From Clostridiales bacterium (GTDB lineage: Bacteria; Bacillota; Clostridia; Peptostreptococcales; BM714), in the NCBI GenBank assembly GCA_002869095.1, contig PKTO01000350.1:1-5210 (forward strand): a DNA stretch of 5,210 nt, written 5' to 3'. A model generated the notes under the pieces. The model ran no database searches. It was not told the DNA's origin and saw nothing but the letters and a program-made list of their open reading frames with translations. Of the stretch, positions 4,397 to 5,210 are shown piece after piece (the first letter of the stretch is position 1; the number at the start of each line of letters is the position of its first letter). A program made the translations under genes and the position numbers.

Positions 4397-5210
4397 ATGA
4401 AAATAACAAAAATAGAAGTAAAAAAACTGAGCATACCGCTTCCGAAACCATACAAGCTCTCCAAACTCTACGGTACGCTTTACAACACCGAGCCCGTAGT
4501 GGTAAAGGTACATACCGACGAAGGAATTGTCGGATACGGGGAAACTGATGCAATGCCCCTGTTCACAGGAGAAAGCCCTGAGACGGTCTTTGTTGTGATT
4601 TCAGAGGCGATTGCGCCTGCCCTCATTGGAAGAGACCCTCTCAACATCGCAAAGGTTCATGAGGTGATGGATGGAATCACAAAGGACATGCACTTGGCAA
4701 AGGCGGCCCTTGACATGGCATGCTACGACATACTCGGCAAATTCGCGGGACTTCCGGTTTGCGAAATACTCGGAGGCAAGCTGCGCGACGAATTGCCTAT
4801 AATGGGTTCAATAGGCGGAGGCTCTCCGGAAAAGAACGCTCAGGACGCTCTCGGAATGCTGGACAAGGGATACAAGTCCATCATGGTCAAGGTCGGAGGA
4901 TCGAATGTAGAGCTTGACATAGAAAGGACCCACGCCGTGCGCGAGGCCGTAGGGGCGGGATATCCCCTGATTGCCGACGCCAACCAAGGTTGGGACGTCA
5001 GGCGCGCTATTCGCTATATAAAGGGCATCGATTCCTGCAAGCTGGAACTCTTCGAGCAGCCTATAGCAGCTTGGGATGTAGACGGGCTTGTGAAGATAAA
5101 GGAAAAGACCGACATGGCGCTTTCGGCCGACGAGAGCGTAATGTCGCTCGAAAACGCCAAGATACTCATAAAAGAGAAGGCGGTAGACGTATTCAGCATG
5201 AAGGTAAGCA
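4397..5210 (+). CDS. Mandelate racemase/muconate lactonizing enzyme (enolase superfamily) protein, N-terminal 271 residues (runs off the right edge)
   Basis: Members of this superfamily use Mg2+ to stabilise an enolate formed by removing a proton alpha to a carboxylate. Products are racemates, epimers, lactones or dehydrated acids. Visible are the N-terminal capping domain (about 1-125) and then the start of the barrel. Metal ligands are Asp194 (IADANQGW), Glu220 (ELFEQP) and Asp245 (SADES). Lys165 sits at the end of the second barrel strand in IMVKVGG, and Lys269 in VFSMKVS, which together match the two-lysine acid/base arrangement of the MLE and dipeptide-epimerase subgroups. The first Lys of the usual KxK motif is Met163. 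The closest types by motif are dipeptide epimerases, N-acylamino-acid racemases or muconate cycloisomerases. The ATG at 4397 follows GGGGAG, 11 bases after the dehydrogenase stop. I infer an epimerase or racemase acting with the dehydrogenase. About 90-110 residues should be missing at the right edge. Confidence 0.87.
   Translation, partial: MKITKIEVKKLSIPLPKPYKLSKLYGTLYNTEPVVVKVHTDEGIVGYGETDAMPLFTGESPETVFVVISEAIAPALIGRDPLNIAKVHEVMDGITKDMHLAKAALDMACYDILGKFAGLPVCEILGGKLRDELPIMGSIGGGSPEKNAQDALGMLDKGYKSIMVKVGGSNVELDIERTHAVREAVGAGYPLIADANQGWDVRRAIRYIKGIDSCKLELFEQPIAAWDVDGLVKIKEKTDMALSADESVMSLENAKILIKEKAVDVFSMKVS

Noticed and set aside
4720..4917. 65-codon plus-strand frame
   Set aside because: It lies out of frame inside the enolase-superfamily gene, is arginine-rich and low in complexity, and has no start signal.

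Overview
The window looks like chromosome of an anaerobic Gram-positive bacterium, probably an amino-acid-utilising member of the Clostridia. This is inferred from strong AGGAGG-type ribosome binding sites, consensus-like sigma-A promoters, compact AT-rich intergenic gaps, U-tailed hairpin terminators and family content. I cannot name the species.

Left half, minus strand (1-1817). Reading in the direction of transcription, a 154-aa hotdog-fold thioesterase (1817-1353) ends at a hairpin terminator. A second unit follows with its own promoter, and an imperfect palindrome, ATACCC-N5-GGGTAT, overlaps the promoter core. Its first gene (1201-434) encodes a protein related to REP-associated/IS200-like tyrosine (Y1, HUH) transposases. 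The His-x-His metal site is gone in this copy, and a C-terminal helix-turn-helix is kept. It overlaps by 17 bases the start of an AhpF/thioredoxin-reductase-like flavoprotein (450 to beyond position 1), so the two are probably translationally coupled.

Right half, plus strand (1990-5210). Two opine-dehydrogenase-family proteins (370 and 367 aa) lie in tandem. They align without internal gaps at about 74% identity by hand count. A strong terminator and a second promoter separate them, so they are probably transcribed independently. The second is followed after 11 bases by a mandelate racemase/muconate lactonizing (enolase superfamily) enzyme that runs off the right edge. This suggests a route in which an NAD-dependent opine-type dehydrogenase and an isomerase or epimerase act on related N-substituted amino acids. 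The substrate cannot be read from sequence.

The thioesterase and the first dehydrogenase are divergently transcribed from the 172-bp gap at 1818-1989, which holds a promoter for each side. No stretch longer than 300 bases lacks a gene. I saw no RNA gene, CRISPR array or intact mobile element. The strongest leads are the apparently domesticated transposase in a redox operon with an operator-like palindrome, and the duplicated opine dehydrogenases joined to an enolase-superfamily enzyme.
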